DNA of 64,000 nt from Diplonema papillatum (Eukaryota > Euglenozoa > Diplonemea > Diplonemida > Diplonemidae). Location of the stretch: contig JAPJBO010001120.1 of the NCBI GenBank assembly GCA_030068145.1, positions 1 to 64,000 on the forward strand, written 5' to 3'. Each line of letters begins with the position of its first letter. The stretch's first letter is position 1. A program made the position numbers and the translations under genes. The notes under the pieces are model-generated. The model ran no database searches. It was not told the DNA's origin and worked only from the letters and a program-made list of their open reading frames with translations. Below are positions 23,201-34,142 of this stretch, piece by piece.

Positions 23201-24905
23201 TTCTTGGTAAAAGTTAACCACCCCCACAGGCATGTGGAGGAATACAGAGGACCCAGCTTTCCATATAAACCCCTGAATTGGAAACTCAAAAAAAAAAATT
23301 CCCACGGGCTCGGGAGATTTGGGGGTGGGTGGGTCCCCCCCCCCCCTTTGGGCGGGCAGTTGGCCCGCCCGGGTAGTAATCCGGCGTCCCAAAGAAGAGC
23401 AAAGGTTTCTCAATTTCCGAAACTACACAAGAGCCGGGGACCACTTTTTCGTTGATATTGAGAAACATAGAAGCTCTCCAGTGCAATCGTTATTCCACGA
23501 CACAGATGGGACATCATCGGTGGCAGCTCCTATCGCGCACAGAGAAATAGTCGACAGCGTCGTTGCGACCTGTTGCACCGGTCAAGTAGCAGAGTTCATT
23601 TCGAATCTCGCCTTTGCCTTTGTTGCGCATACAACGAGACACGTGATCGGAGCCGACGAAGACCGGGCCCTGAGCTCGTTGCACATCGTCACTGTTGTCG
23701 GTATCGCGCTCAACGCTTCTCGAATTGTAACAGGCGCTGTGGTCAAATGTAGCAGTAAACACCTGAAAGGTGTGAAGAAAGTGGAAGGTACCAGGCTACT
23801 GCTCCTTACTGGGCGCCCTTTAATCGGGAGTCCTGAGACAGACGGCAGTAGTTCGGAATCGGATGATGGAAAAGGACGTGCAGAGGTTGTGTACGAGTTC
23901 TCAGAGCATGATATGGCGGAAGCTTCGAAGTGGGAGTCGAGCGTCAGCAGCGCTTTTGTTCGAATGCTGAAAACGCATGCGATAGGCGCTGTGTTGTCTT
24001 CAACAGCTGTTCCAGAGGCTGTCATATCTTTGTGCTCGCAAAGCAACATCCTGCTCTGTGATTCAGTGGCTAAGGAGGATGTCCGATACTTGAGTGACAG
24101 CCTTGGCGTTCCTGTCTTCGAGTCCGCCAGTATTCTGAAGCATCATCTCCGTGCTTCTGGGGGAGAATCCGTGCAGACGTGCTCATGCGACGTTGTGGAG
24201 CTAACTGCATCTCACGTTCGGATTATCCCGGCTCAAGCAAATACGTCCAAGAGGCCGCATGCGTGTGCCGTTTCCGTGATTCTTGGAGCTCCATCGGAGA
24301 GCCTCGCGGCTGATTACAGGGGGCTCTTCAGCAAGTGTGTACGTTCGGTCCGCTTTTTTAACGAAGCAACGCTCCGGTCTTCTTCCGACCCGCAGCATCA
24401 AGCTGGTTCACGTAGTGGTAAAATGGTCTTTGTGACACGCGGGGCATTCGCCGACTTTCTGTACGTTGCGAAGTACCTGCGCGGCGAAGCTCGGTCAAGC
24501 GGGGAAACCAACCCTCCTCTCCGACGTTGTGCACCCGGGTACACCAAACTTGTTTCCATTGTCGCTGACTGTTTAGAGGACGTTGCTCTGGCGTGCGTAT
24601 CGAACACAGTTAACAGTAAACACTCGGCGCTGCATAAGTTGCGGGACGCTCAGCATCGAGAAGCTGGTGTGGTGTCCACTATACAGATTCTACACAGGCT
24701 CGGGCAGCAGGACATTGCTTCTACCTGCGAAGCCATGTTACCAGAAACTGTCGGCTTGTATGAGTCTCCTGAAACGCTACCGCACCTCATATCTTCAACA
24801 CTTGCTACGGCTGCAATCCTCTCTCGTATTGATTGTGTCGTTCCTTGTCGGCGTATTTCGGGCAGTAAGCATTCAACCCACGTTAGCGTTACTGGCATTG
24901 TTTAG
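20202..24905 (+). CDS. Group II chaperonin-like protein, MKKS/BBS type
   Basis: Exons 20202-20607, 20664-20690 and 23395-24905 give 648 codons including the stop, close to the size of BBS chaperonin-like proteins. The N-terminal equatorial region is clear: KECEDLASIVQPCFGPDGMS, then TSHGATLLLKSR and YERGDATTRW. The canonical ATPase motif GDGTT is altered to GDATT, which suggests weak or no ATP hydrolysis, as in the MKKS/BBS10/BBS12 group. Later segments (AHREIVDSVV, NILLCDSVAKEDV) and a helical C-terminus fit the fold. Known role of the family: assembly of the BBSome for ciliary trafficking. Exon 2 is very short and its upstream intron is 56 bp, so this junction is tentative. The second intron coincides with an inverted-repeat element. 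Assignment within the family is inference; the chaperonin fold is the firmer call. Confidence 0.65.
20776..21530. repeat. Tandem array of a 41-bp palindrome-bearing unit, about 18 copies
   Basis: Each unit contains GATGTAACAGTGGTTTTC, CGTCAAATTTGGGCCATTAC and variants. At each unit junction TTACAT(T/C)GATGTAA forms a 14-bp palindrome, perfect when the middle base is C. The array lies inside the inverted-repeat element and ends in another palindrome, ATGGCCCAAGTTTGGGCCAT, at about 21518-21537. Confidence 0.85.
21950..22440. repeat. AT-rich degenerate tandem repeats
   Basis: About nine copies of a unit with core GTTGACTACCAATTCTAATT followed by AAATTTGGATCCGAAATTGG, spaced irregularly by about 45-60 bases. 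A further core recurs at about 22601-22630. These lie inside the element that splits the chaperonin-like gene. Confidence 0.75.
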
Positions 24906-25239
24906 GCGTAGTCCAGCAAGCCCAGGCTCCGCTGCTTCAGTGACCGTTCCTTTCCAGAACTTGAGTCACACAGCCCCTGCAGATCAGAACCGCCAACCCG
25001 CCTTCTTCCAGCTGTTGCGCTCCCCTTCACGGAAACACCAACGAGAGACCTCATGGTGATATTCACAGGCATTTTCAGTCCGCATGGAGTTGCTTTTGCT
25101 CAGAGGGTTACAGGGAAAATCCTCTGAAAACAAGTAGGCCAGTTTGTCATTGGAAAGGCAAAGGGGCCCTCCTCTGGGCTGCAGTCAACGTTCTCCAGGT
25201 CGCGGGCTTCTTTCTGCTCAAAGAAAGCAGTAATCAAAA

Positions 25240-26343
25240 ATGCTGGACCGGATTGACTGGGAATGGGGTAGCGTGTACGCCCTCTTTTGTATGCTGCTCG
25301 TGCTGTGCTATTTCCTCTACGTCGAAGTCAAATCCGTCAAGAAGGCCGCGCAGCTGAGACACATTCAACCTTTGGACACGGTAGTAGAGGTGTCTTTTTC
25401 TTCTCATTTGGTGTCGGTAACGGTTCGGGCTAGCTGTAAGGACACAAGCCTGCAAATAGAACATCCCAGATTGCTGGCGGTCGGCCCTTGGGGCTGAGAG
25501 TATAAGAAGCAAGACTTGCCGCATGCTGTTTCTGACTGCACTGGCAGCTCGACAAATACAGCTTACATCATTCTGCATAAATCTTTATCACAGTTTATTT
25601 GACATTGCTGACAGATTTTTCCACGTGGGACATACAACAGCAAGCGGCCGAACAATACGACAGGAGACACGAGAATCCGAGCGCGTTGTCCGGAAGGACG
25701 TTAACTTGCACCGAAGTACACATCAGTCATGAGAGGCCAGCCCATAAGACTGCATGATCCGTGGTAGCCAACCCGGTAATCAGGTTGTGAATAATATGTG
25801 GCATTGACTACATCCCATCTGCTGTCACTCTTATGAGCACCTTCACGCACTTTCCTGCGAGACTCCCCATCATGCCCTCCGTGTCTCATCACAATGATCG
25901 TCTATCTGCTTCAGTGTGCTAGCATTTGAGGCACGGTTGTTAAATAGCGCAGACACAGGAGCCTGTTTTCAGCGCGAAGCTTCAGTTTCGGCTGAACAGG
26001 CTTTTAATGCTTGCCTTGATGTCGTTTCTGCTGGCCTGAGAGGCTCCTTCCTCAGATCGTCTCTTGTCTGCCTCGTCTGCCTCAATATCACAGAGCACGC
26101 GCGACTCAGCCGTATGAAAGGTGAGATGAGAGGCATCGGCTCACTCTTTCAGAGACCATACCCCCGATACCACGGTAGTGGTGAACCCAGGTGAAGCAGG
26201 CGTACCAGGATTCGAGTGAGGAGGTTGCCCGTGAAGGGACGTGTGAGGAAGAAACGACAATGGTCGAAGGGGTCCTCGCCGAGCTCCGGCCGACCGCGGC
26301 CGATCGCGAAAGGGTGGGGCCAAGGCCGATCGCGAAAGGGTAG
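25240..26343 (+). CDS. Unrecognised gene, partial multi-exon model
   Basis: Three coding-like blocks on the + strand. From 25240 an ORF opens MLDRIDWEWG and has a strong hydrophobic helix (ALFCMLLVLCYFLYVEV), i.e. a short N-terminal membrane anchor. At 25913-26121, after CTGCTTCAG and ending at a strong GTGAGA donor, a block reads VLAFEARLLNSADTG and EQAFNACLDVVSAGL. From 26193, after ACCCAG, a block reads VKQAYQDSSEEVAREG and ends at TAG 26341-26343. The phases of the last two blocks conflict, so the joins are not settled. The terminal exon runs through a short repeat, GCCGATCGCGAAAGGGT, present three times at about 26287-26362. Confidence 0.3.
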
Positions 26344-26598
26344 GGCCATGGTCGATCGCGAAATCGCAAACGTATAATGTGCTATAAATGGCTTGCGACT
26401 TACTTTCTGCAAACGATGTTTCACACAATAAGGTTTTTTTATCGACGCTGTGCACATGTCCAGCTTCGGCTTTCTGTGTGTAAAAGCTAAGCCGTTTTAG
26501 GTTTTGTACTTTTTGTTTTGTTTTGGCCCGAGTGCGCACAACAACAGAAAACTTCTTGGAAGGGATGTTGAAAAGATGCGCGTGAGTCGGCAACACCT

Positions 26599-28401
26599 AT
26601 GTATTGCCGAAGCGTGCTCCGCCTTCGGCTATCTGCCATCGGGCAGAGATGTTTTTCGAACAGCGAGATGGATGACGTGTCTCTCTCGGACGTTTTTCCA
26701 GAAGGTGCAGAAGCCATTACTGATGTTCGGCGTCGATATGTCAGAAAGCCCGCCTTATCAGACAGGAGGAAGTTGGCGAACTTGTCAGCAGAGCGTTTTA
26801 GTACCTTCAGCAATGTGTCCGCAACGGGTCACGTGAAGCAAGCAGGCGTCGTGTCTACCCCAAGAAGAGATTCTCAGAACGAAGACGGTCTTCAACAATT
26901 CAATGACTTTTCTTCGCATTCGCCCACCGCGACCGCACACGAAGCTCAACCACCACGTGATGACCTGCCCGCACTGGAAAGTCTGTCGGTGCAAGAACTC
27001 GCCAACACCCTCATTTCCCGAGCGAAAAAGGCGTCGACCTCAAGTAGCAAACACAGAGAACCTTCTGCATCCGACGACACCGGCGAGGCGGAAAATTGTG
27101 AGATGATTGCACAAGTGGACGACGACCAGCTGAGCTCTATGGTTCCCCTTCTCTTTGCGCATGACGGAGGTGCTGCTCGCCACGTTCGTTGTCGACGCGA
27201 TAGTAAGCGAAACCGACCTACGCAGCTGGCGGCAACGTCGGATGTGCCTCTTCATGTTGTCCTCTTACACGAGCTTTACACTCTGTCAACGCAACAGAGG
27301 ATGCTGCCCGGCGTCAAGACCATGTCTGCGCTCGTCAGGGAGGTCACATCGAGAGGAGAGTACATTGGTGCAGTGCTTCCGCTACTAGAAGCAATGATCA
27401 CTGGTAACTGGTATTGTCCGAGCATTCTTGCTGAACACTCTAGCGCAACGGGAGGCCAAACAAGCTTGAACATTAGCAAGCGAAAGCATTCGGAAACCGC
27501 AAACCCCAAACGGGCGCTGCAGCCGGAGCGTGAGGTATTTCTTAACGCTATGCACGCCTTCGCGCAGCGAAGACAGCAAGACAATGTTGTTGAAGTCCTT
27601 CACTGCATGGTTAGAACCGGCGCAGCGCCGTGCCAAAAAACGGTGGAGATCCTCCTTCACGCGATGGTCAAAAGTGGGAAGACGCCGCTGCACGGTGTCG
27701 TACATGTCATGTTGAGGTTTTGCGATGCCGGCCTGCGTCCCACCGAGGGGTGGTTCACAGCCATTGCCAGAGGCGTCGTGAGCATGAAAGAACCCGTGAA
27801 GTGCGCTGCGGGGCTAATGGAAGCGATGGTGGCACAAAAGATCGCACCTTCCCACAACTCGTACATAGCCCTCCTCCGAGCTTGCGCCAAAGAAGGCAGA
27901 CGGGACGAAGCACGGCGCTTGCACATTGCCGCTATAGAATACGGCTACGCGGAAGAAGAAAACATCCATTTGTACCTGCTCCGCGCCAACCGTTCCAAAC
28001 CGGAGTTAGTGCTCAGAATTTGGAAAACCCTCAGCAAGTGCGGCGCTTCCATATCGGCGAAGTGCTACATCGAGTTCATGCGCAGTATGACCCTATTCGC
28101 CCCGCCAGAAACTCGCGGCACGGCAGCTGTAATCCATGCTGAGCATGTCTTCCGAACAGCCCTCGAATGCCTGCCTCCAGCATCGTGCAGGCAGTTGTAC
28201 ACTGAGCTTCTACTTCTGTACATAAAAAGTGGAGACGATGAAGCCATGCAAGAGCTGGTCGCCGCAGTAAGTCGTACCTTTGATGCCCACAAGCGCCCGA
28301 GACCACCGCAATTTGACAAGGTGCTGCGGAGGCACGCGAAGGGACACAGCCAAAGAGACCTGCACGCTATGGGGCTAATGGGTTGCTATTCGCCCAATTG
28401 A
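26599..28401 (+). CDS. Pentatricopeptide-repeat protein, probably mitochondrial
   Basis: Single-exon ORF of 600 aa. The N-terminus (MYCRSVLRLRLSAIGQRC) is Arg/Ser/Leu-rich without acidic residues, a typical mitochondrial presequence, which supports this start. A disordered region follows to about residue 200. Between about 310 and 490 several degenerate 35-residue helical hairpins fit PPR motifs, for example FLNAMHAFAQRRQQDNVVEV, AMVKSGKTPLHGVVHVM and YIALLRACAKEGRRDEARRL. Known role of the family: sequence-specific binding and processing of organellar RNA. No DYW or SMR domain is seen. A further upstream ATG exists in another frame only. Confidence 0.8.
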   Translation: MYCRSVLRLRLSAIGQRCFSNSEMDDVSLSDVFPEGAEAITDVRRRYVRKPALSDRRKLANLSAERFSTFSNVSATGHVKQAGVVSTPRRDSQNEDGLQQFNDFSSHSPTATAHEAQPPRDDLPALESLSVQELANTLISRAKKASTSSSKHREPSASDDTGEAENCEMIAQVDDDQLSSMVPLLFAHDGGAARHVRCRRDSKRNRPTQLAATSDVPLHVVLLHELYTLSTQQRMLPGVKTMSALVREVTSRGEYIGAVLPLLEAMITGNWYCPSILAEHSSATGGQTSLNISKRKHSETANPKRALQPEREVFLNAMHAFAQRRQQDNVVEVLHCMVRTGAAPCQKTVEILLHAMVKSGKTPLHGVVHVMLRFCDAGLRPTEGWFTAIARGVVSMKEPVKCAAGLMEAMVAQKIAPSHNSYIALLRACAKEGRRDEARRLHIAAIEYGYAEEENIHLYLLRANRSKPELVLRIWKTLSKCGASISAKCYIEFMRSMTLFAPPETRGTAAVIHAEHVFRTALECLPPASCRQLYTELLLLYIKSGDDEAMQELVAAVSRTFDAHKRPRPPQFDKVLRRHAKGHSQRDLHAMGLMGCYSPN

Positions 28402-29084
28402 CGCTCCCTCTAGTTCCACTCGCACGTAGTGTTTGGTCGTGATCCGTCAATCTATCCAAGCGTCTGAAGTCTTGTATCAAGTGACATCTAGTCACTGAGA
28501 GAACATTCATTTCGCATTCTTCATCCTCTTGAATTTTTCATTGTTCTCTCACAAACAGACATGAATGGTCGACAGAGAGAGCAGATGAGGTTAGGGGGAT
28601 AGGGCACATTAACCCACAATTCGACCACCAGATTTTCTTCGTTGGCGAGACTGTTCTTCTGCCAGGACGCGCTTCTTCCCTTCTTCGGCGGAGCTTTGAT
28701 TACTACTCTCCCCCGAGAGCAAAGAGTGGGGTGCAGATGTTAGGTTCGAGATGCGGAGCTGAGGGCGCAGACAAGGGTCATCACAAGAAAGTAGTCGAGT
28801 GGGAAGAGAAGAAGTTGCACAAGACGAGTACATATTTTTTGCAGTAGGACAAATCTGACTGCTCGGTGAGACGTTGGTGCGTGTTTGATCAACAACTTCG
28901 CTGTTAGTACCGGGGTTACTTCAAAACTGTCTCTTCAGGTGTATCTTTGCAACCAAGGCGAACTGGGTCTACAGCGCAATCTTTGTCAAAACAGGACTTT
29001 CCCACCCCCTCTCCCACACGTCAGAGGACAGTATTTGAAGATTGATCGCGCCGTGGAGCGCTCCCCGCATCGCCTGCAGGCACG
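28402..29084. other. Intergenic
   Basis: No credible gene. CTGCAG at 29073-29078 just before the next start codon could be a splice acceptor for an unseen 5' exon of the CNOT3-like gene. Confidence 0.5.
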
Positions 29085-30328
29085 ATGATGAAAACGGATG
29101 AAGAACTGGCCGCAGAGGCCCAAGGGCTTGATGAAAGCGATGACGGGCTCGACGACTTTAACATGGATATCGGCGAGGTGAAGCAGGGAAATTTTGAAGA
29201 CATTGTTGCCAACACGCAGACGAAATGGGCCGAAACAGAGATCGAGGCGAAGGCACGAGTGGCAGAAGAACTGCACCTTTCCGCTGAGAGTGTGCGTGAG
29301 CGGGAAGCCGCTGGCGAGAAGAGCGACGAAGCTCGTCTGCACGCTGCCCAGCAGAAGTTCGAGGCCACCGCGGCCCTGAACGAGTCGCTTCTCTCCAGCA
29401 GCTACTACAACCTCATTCAGCCAAAGTACTCGGAAAAGCCACCTCAGCGGCAGTACAACACTCCAGCCTTTTTTCCGCAAGTTCAGCACCCAAGCCTCAG
29501 CAACCCCGAAACCTTCAAGAACTTGACTCGCGACACACTCTTCTTTGCCTTTTACTACCAGCAGCAAACATACCAGCAGTACCTCGCGGCCAGACAACTC
29601 AAGATCGACTCCTGGAGGTATGCGTTAGTCAGAAGCAAGGTCTCTTATTCGGAGAATCGCTGTATTACTTGTGTTGTTCAGATCCGAACTCGGCATCGCA
29701 AATACGTGGGTTAGGTGCCTTTGCGAGTCTGTAGGAACTTTTTGCTCAGGTGCAGGCAGCTTTTTGTGCGACCAAACATTTTTTGCTCAGGCCGCCGTAC
29801 ACCTCGAAAAAGACAGTCGTACTATGCTGGATAGGTGTACCCCAGAAAGAGGGATAGCTCGCTGGGAGCTAACTTTGAAAATTTCAATTCGGGCAATGTC
29901 AGCACCACAAAAAAACAAAACACAAAACCCTACTTCGCATGTTTGCACTGTAGGCTTGTTGCCATCGTTTTGCGAAAAAAGGACTTTTACATTTTAACCT
30001 CACTCACAGGTACCACAAGAAAGAGAACACGTGGTTCCAAAGGGCACACAAACCCACCAAAACTGACGACGATTACGAGATTGGAACGTACTACTACTTT
30101 GACTACCTGCAAGATTGGCAGTGCAAGAATCGTGAATTCTTCCGTTTTGATTATGTGCATCTCGAAGATGAGCTAAACATTCCATCAATAGCTTCCAGCA
30201 AAACGACGAAGCAGAATCAAGCGACGCAGCCACCAAATGAGACCAATCATGACATGTCGGCAGCCGCAGCAAGCGCAGCTGCAACGGCCGCCACCACCGT
30301 TGCGTCCCTTGCTAGCAGCACGAATTGA
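29085..30328 (+). CDS. CNOT3-like: CCR4-NOT complex subunit 3/5-like protein with NOT box
   Basis: Two exons, 29085-29617 (ends phase 2 at GTATGC) and 30010-30328, make 283 aa. The C-terminal NOT2/NOT3/NOT5 box spans the splice: LFFAFYYQQQTYQQYLAARQ, then DSWR|YHKKENTWFQR, then YEIGTYYYFDY and FRFDYVHLEDEL, closely matching CNOT3. It is followed by a Gln/Asn and poly-Ala tail. Known role: scaffold of the CCR4-NOT deadenylase in cytoplasmic mRNA decay. Compared with animal or yeast NOT3 it lacks the long N-terminal coiled coil; only an acidic and helical ~100 residues precede the box. Either the 5' exons are missed (an acceptor-like CTGCAG lies at 29073-29078) or this is a short form. Confidence 0.85.
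29836..29895. repeat. Copy 1 of a short dispersed repeat (intronic)
   Basis: The segment CCCCAGAAAGAGGGATAGCT followed by CGCTGGGAGCTAACTTTGAA closely matches 47693-47749. It lies in the intron of the CNOT3-like gene. Confidence 0.5.
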
Positions 30329-32330
30329 GCAGACCCCACTGACTGCTCTTGTGTTAGCTGTTCGGTATCCGATTATCGGTAGCAGAGCGTTCGCTCTTGA
30401 GTCTCGTAGATTAGCATGTCGTTGTATCATCTCTGAAGCGTCAGCTTGGGCCATCATTGCAGGATCAACGAACCTCCAAATGAGTTGTGCACAGTACTCG
30501 TGCGTGCATACTACCGATGAACGAAGGGCTTGAACCACCTTCTTGTGAGCTAGCTCAGGTGTTACCTGCCACAGAAGAAGGTTCGGACGCCTTTTTGAGT
30601 GCCGCTGAATCGAAATCGTTACCCACGCCTTCTTGTGAATAAGCTCAGCATCCCTGGCTGAATTAACCATCTTACTTGTCCGCGTGTAACTGTCAGCCGA
30701 ATCGCAAGCAGGAGAATTGTAGCTGGTGCCACTGGACCAGGTCTCTTGGCTGGTGCTGCAAATTCAGTTGTTGAACCGCGTTTTTTACAAACCGACCTTC
30801 GCCTCTTTCCTGCACAACGGGCAAGACACCTGCACAACGGACAAGACGAAAACTTCTAAGTTGTTAGACTAACACACAATTCGACATCGTAGTATCGTAC
30901 AGTGGACGAGATGGCTTAGTACTTTCATAGGCACCCGTAGAGTCCCACACCGCTTTGTCCATGCGGCGGCTTAGCAAGGCTACTCCGAGGGTCCGGTGAG
31001 ATTGAAAAGACCATTCCAAGCGTGTCGCGGCACCCAACATCAAGTTCTTAATCGCCGATGTGGCAAGCTTCCACTACCGTGGCAAGGACTTTCAAAAGCA
31101 TAGCGTAGAACGATACTCTTTGACCTGGGCGGCTTTCATGCGAGTCACCTCTCTACAAAGACCAAGACTCTGGCCCTTTTTTGGTATCTCTCGATCGATT
31201 GGCATGCTTTGGGGCCGTTCACCCCTCTAGTCGTCCACACTAGTGAGGAGCCGTGCCTTAGTCGACAACGAATAAACAAGGCGGAGCTGTATGTTCAACG
31301 TTGGTGGTCTCCTTTCGTCATTTCTTACGAGCAGTAAACAGAGGTGGACGCGTCGCTGCTTTTTCATAGACAAGTGGCTGCACAAAAGATTCCAGACCTT
31401 AAACCCCTCCCCAGGCGTGCTGAGGTCATTGCGTCTGCAGGCACCTGCGACAGTTGTTTGTTTTGTGCATTGACGGTCGAGCCAGCCCCTCAATGTGAAT
31501 GTCCTTCGTACTAGCTCCTGCGGTGACGAACTTTTTGCGTGGGCCAAACACACATTTCTGTGGGACACGGTCGTCAGCCGAGAAGCCGAGATGCACACAG
31601 TCACCGGCTCACCCCGAGCCAAACAAGGACTGATGCCGAGTTTTTTTGACGGGTACAATACAAGAGCCGCCTGTTGCATCCTTGTCGCACTGTGATGGTC
31701 GAGCCTGCAAAGTCCTCTATGTGAGCGGAAAATGAGGGCCTGCGCTTCCGACAACAGCCGACGCTTTAGCACGGGAGGTCCACAGGCGATTCTGGTTGTA
31801 CACAGCCATACACCTATGCTTTGGCACGCGAATCCGTTTTGCACCTTCGTTTTTTTCCTTCTATGCTCCTTTTTTGCAGTTTATTTTTCATTTGGCCTCT
31901 AAAGCGATTGTCTACTTTTACTTCGGTTCGATGCAAGAACGTACATCCCTTTCCTTTAGTTGACTGACACCGACATTTATACAGCTGGGAGCTCCCAGTT
32001 TCTTTGAAGGGAACAGCGAACTGTGAACCTTCACGACGGGCAGAGATTGATCGGGTTTTCTGATGGCCTGGTTGCTTGAGTTACTGCAAAGCTGGGACGT
32101 GTTGTGGTTGGGGAATCATGATTAGGTCGATGGGCTGATACTGTATGATGCTGATGTTCGCCGGCTGCTATCAATTGCCGGTGTTCAGAAAGATTACGGG
32201 AAAGTGATGCATGATTCGACTACCCTCAAGCATAAGTCGGATGTGGAATAGACATGTATGGCCCTTCGATGCATCGACTTGTCACCATCACTCTGACCAA
32301 CGAAAAAAAGGCATCTGAAACGAACAAAAA
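30329..32330. other. Intergenic, no supported gene
   Basis: Long antisense frames exist (30185-30670 and 31227-31844, minus strand) but have no recognised domain. A short + strand frame near 31050-31230 resembles nothing I know. No repeats longer than about 20 bp stand out. Confidence 0.4.
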
Positions 32331-33092
32331 ATGGTGGTAACAGACAGTTCCGCAAAAGAAGAGAACACTTCCGACGTCGAGCTAGAAGACGACAACTCGG
32401 AAGAAGGCGAAGAATACGAAGAAAGTGAAGAAGAAGATGAAGAAAGAGAAGAACACCCTGCACCTACGAGTGCAGAGCAGAACGTAGCCGCTCCAAAAGG
32501 TGTCCCAGTGAAAGCGGCAAACCGAGCTCAAGGCAGGCAGGCAAAAGGTGTTGTTTACCTGTCTCGGATTCCCTACGGGATGAACCCGTCTACTCTCCGC
32601 GCAATGTTTACACCAGTTGGACCCGTCGGCCGAATGTTCCTTAAGCCAAAGGAAGTCCGCGGTAACAAAGAGCAGAAGAAAAAGCAACGCCAGCGCCGGC
32701 TATTTTCAGAAGGCTGGGTAGAGTTTTCCGAGAAAAAGCATGCTAAACGCTGTGCTCTGATGAATTGCACTCCAGTCGGAGGCAACCGGCGATCCACGTA
32801 TGCCGAGGAGCTGTGGAACATCAAGTACCTCCCATCCTTCACCTGGGAGGACCTGCAAGAGGAAGTCATTCTAAAGAAGCAGTACCTGAGGCGAGAGGTG
32901 ACACGTATCCAGAAGGAAGGCCTCAAGGTGGCTGAAGACTACCGGAAAGTGGCCGCCAGCCACCCTTCGAAACATTCCAGAAAGCCGGCCGCAACAGGTC
33001 ATGGAAAGCGGGAAGGAGGTGTAAAGCGCTTTTCGGAAGCTCCCGATTCTTCTGCTCCGGCTGCGAAGCGCAGGAATGTCGTCATGGTGTGA
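32331..33092 (+). CDS. ESF2/ABT1-like: ESF2/ABT1-family pre-rRNA processing RNA-binding protein
   Basis: Single-exon ORF of 253 aa. An acidic N-terminus (Glu/Asp-rich to about residue 45) precedes an RRM from about residue 72, starting KGVVYLSRIPYGMNPSTLRA, with VGRMFLKPKE and the family-typical basic loop KEQKKKQRQRRLFSEGWVEF. The ABT1/ESF2-specific extension follows: WNIKYLPSFTWEDLQEE and EVTRIQKEG. The tail is basic, a likely nucleolar signal. Known role: early 18S pre-rRNA processing in the SSU processome. Length matches the family, so start and stop look right. Confidence 0.9.
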   Translation: MVVTDSSAKEENTSDVELEDDNSEEGEEYEESEEEDEEREEHPAPTSAEQNVAAPKGVPVKAANRAQGRQAKGVVYLSRIPYGMNPSTLRAMFTPVGPVGRMFLKPKEVRGNKEQKKKQRQRRLFSEGWVEFSEKKHAKRCALMNCTPVGGNRRSTYAEELWNIKYLPSFTWEDLQEEVILKKQYLRREVTRIQKEGLKVAEDYRKVAASHPSKHSRKPAATGHGKREGGVKRFSEAPDSSAPAAKRRNVVMV

Positions 33093-34073
33093 TACGACAC
33101 CGATGATCATTTTGTTGGAGCTGCTGTATGTGCATTGCAGGTGATGGCTCGTCGCTCCAGCCGACTGGTAGCTAGTGTATGCCAGATTTCTGTTGTGCTA
33201 CAGGGTCAACCTGGTTCTGCACGAAGACTTGCCGCAGGAAGAATGTCGAAAATGATATGCATCATGGACAGCACTCCCCAGTGAAACACAGAGCGCTTCA
33301 ACAGGACGGGCTGTCACTAGATCTGTCAGTGACCAGAATGGCGACCCAAGCTTGATGTGTCGTGGGTGAATGTCATCTAAGGAGACCGACAATGTCCCGA
33401 GGCGTTACGTGTCTCAGTTCTCGTGGATTCAACAGGCATCGCGAGTTTTCGGCCTTGCTCGAGTCTGAGCACAGATTCCTGTGTTGCAGATTCGTATTTC
33501 TTCTGATTGCCAACCTTTTCCGATTCGACTTAACGCACCTAGCCTGCATCAGCTGTCACCTCTAGCCCTACCATCCCCGTTACCATTTCTATTGTTTTTA
33601 TGTTAGCTTACATACAGGCGTGGGTTTTGACTTGTGTTGCATACGTTGTATGCCGCCCTTCATTAGAAACTTCGTTAGTGATCCCCTCAAGTAGCTATAT
33701 GCCCTGGTATCGGTTCCTGTCAACCTAAGAATCTGCTTGGTTTCCACTGTGGCTGGAACTCGGTCAAACCTTGGTGCAGTTTCTGCTCGCCAGCAGCAAC
33801 AAAATTGCTGAACATTGGTTCGGAGACCCGTCTTGCGAAGGTGCAGGCAAGGTCCCACAAGTCACAACGAGGCCACCAGTAAAGGAAAGTGGCTGGCGAT
33901 GGGGAAGATGCACTTCGGATCCCTGTGTGTGCTGAGTTGTTGTTAGCAAGCCAACCTCCTCTTACAGAACAATAGGTGAAACGAAAAATAGATTCTGTGG
34001 GTTGCTCAGGGTAGTCGAAGGTCTGACAATCACACGAATGCAACAAATTTACTGATTCTGTGCTTGAATAACA
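33093..34073. other. Intergenic, nothing recognised
   Basis: Short frames only. ACTCCCACAG at about 34104-34113, just upstream of the next gene's preferred start, may be a 5'-UTR splice acceptor. Confidence 0.5.
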
Positions 34074-34142
34074 GTGCCAAATCACACAACACGTACTTTG
34101 ACCGACTCCCACAGGCATAAGAAACTCTTTCTTTTCCGCGTG

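Larger units (their letters stand above)
20695..23390. mobile_element. 2.7-kb inverted-repeat element occupying an intron of the chaperonin-like gene
   Basis: Terminal inverted repeats start GGGAC and share CGGATTA and TACCCGGGCGGGCCA (20695-20733 and 23352-23390, 33 of 39 positions identical). Immediately outside lie GTAA on the left and AAAG on the right, so GTAAGG...CCCAAAG makes a splice-compatible intron that preserves frame. The interior has a 41-bp tandem array, a second AT-rich repeat block, poly-C runs, and one coding-like stretch (22824-22990) following TACTTTCAG. No transposase is recognised. Confidence 0.55.

Noticed and set aside
30185-30670. 161-codon minus-strand ORF overlapping the CNOT3-like 3' end
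   Set aside because: Partly antisense to a certain coding exon and ends in Cys/Gly/Trp-rich low complexity; considered a shadow.
31227-31844. 205-codon minus-strand ORF
   Set aside because: No recognisable domain and unremarkable composition; no splice or neighbour support.
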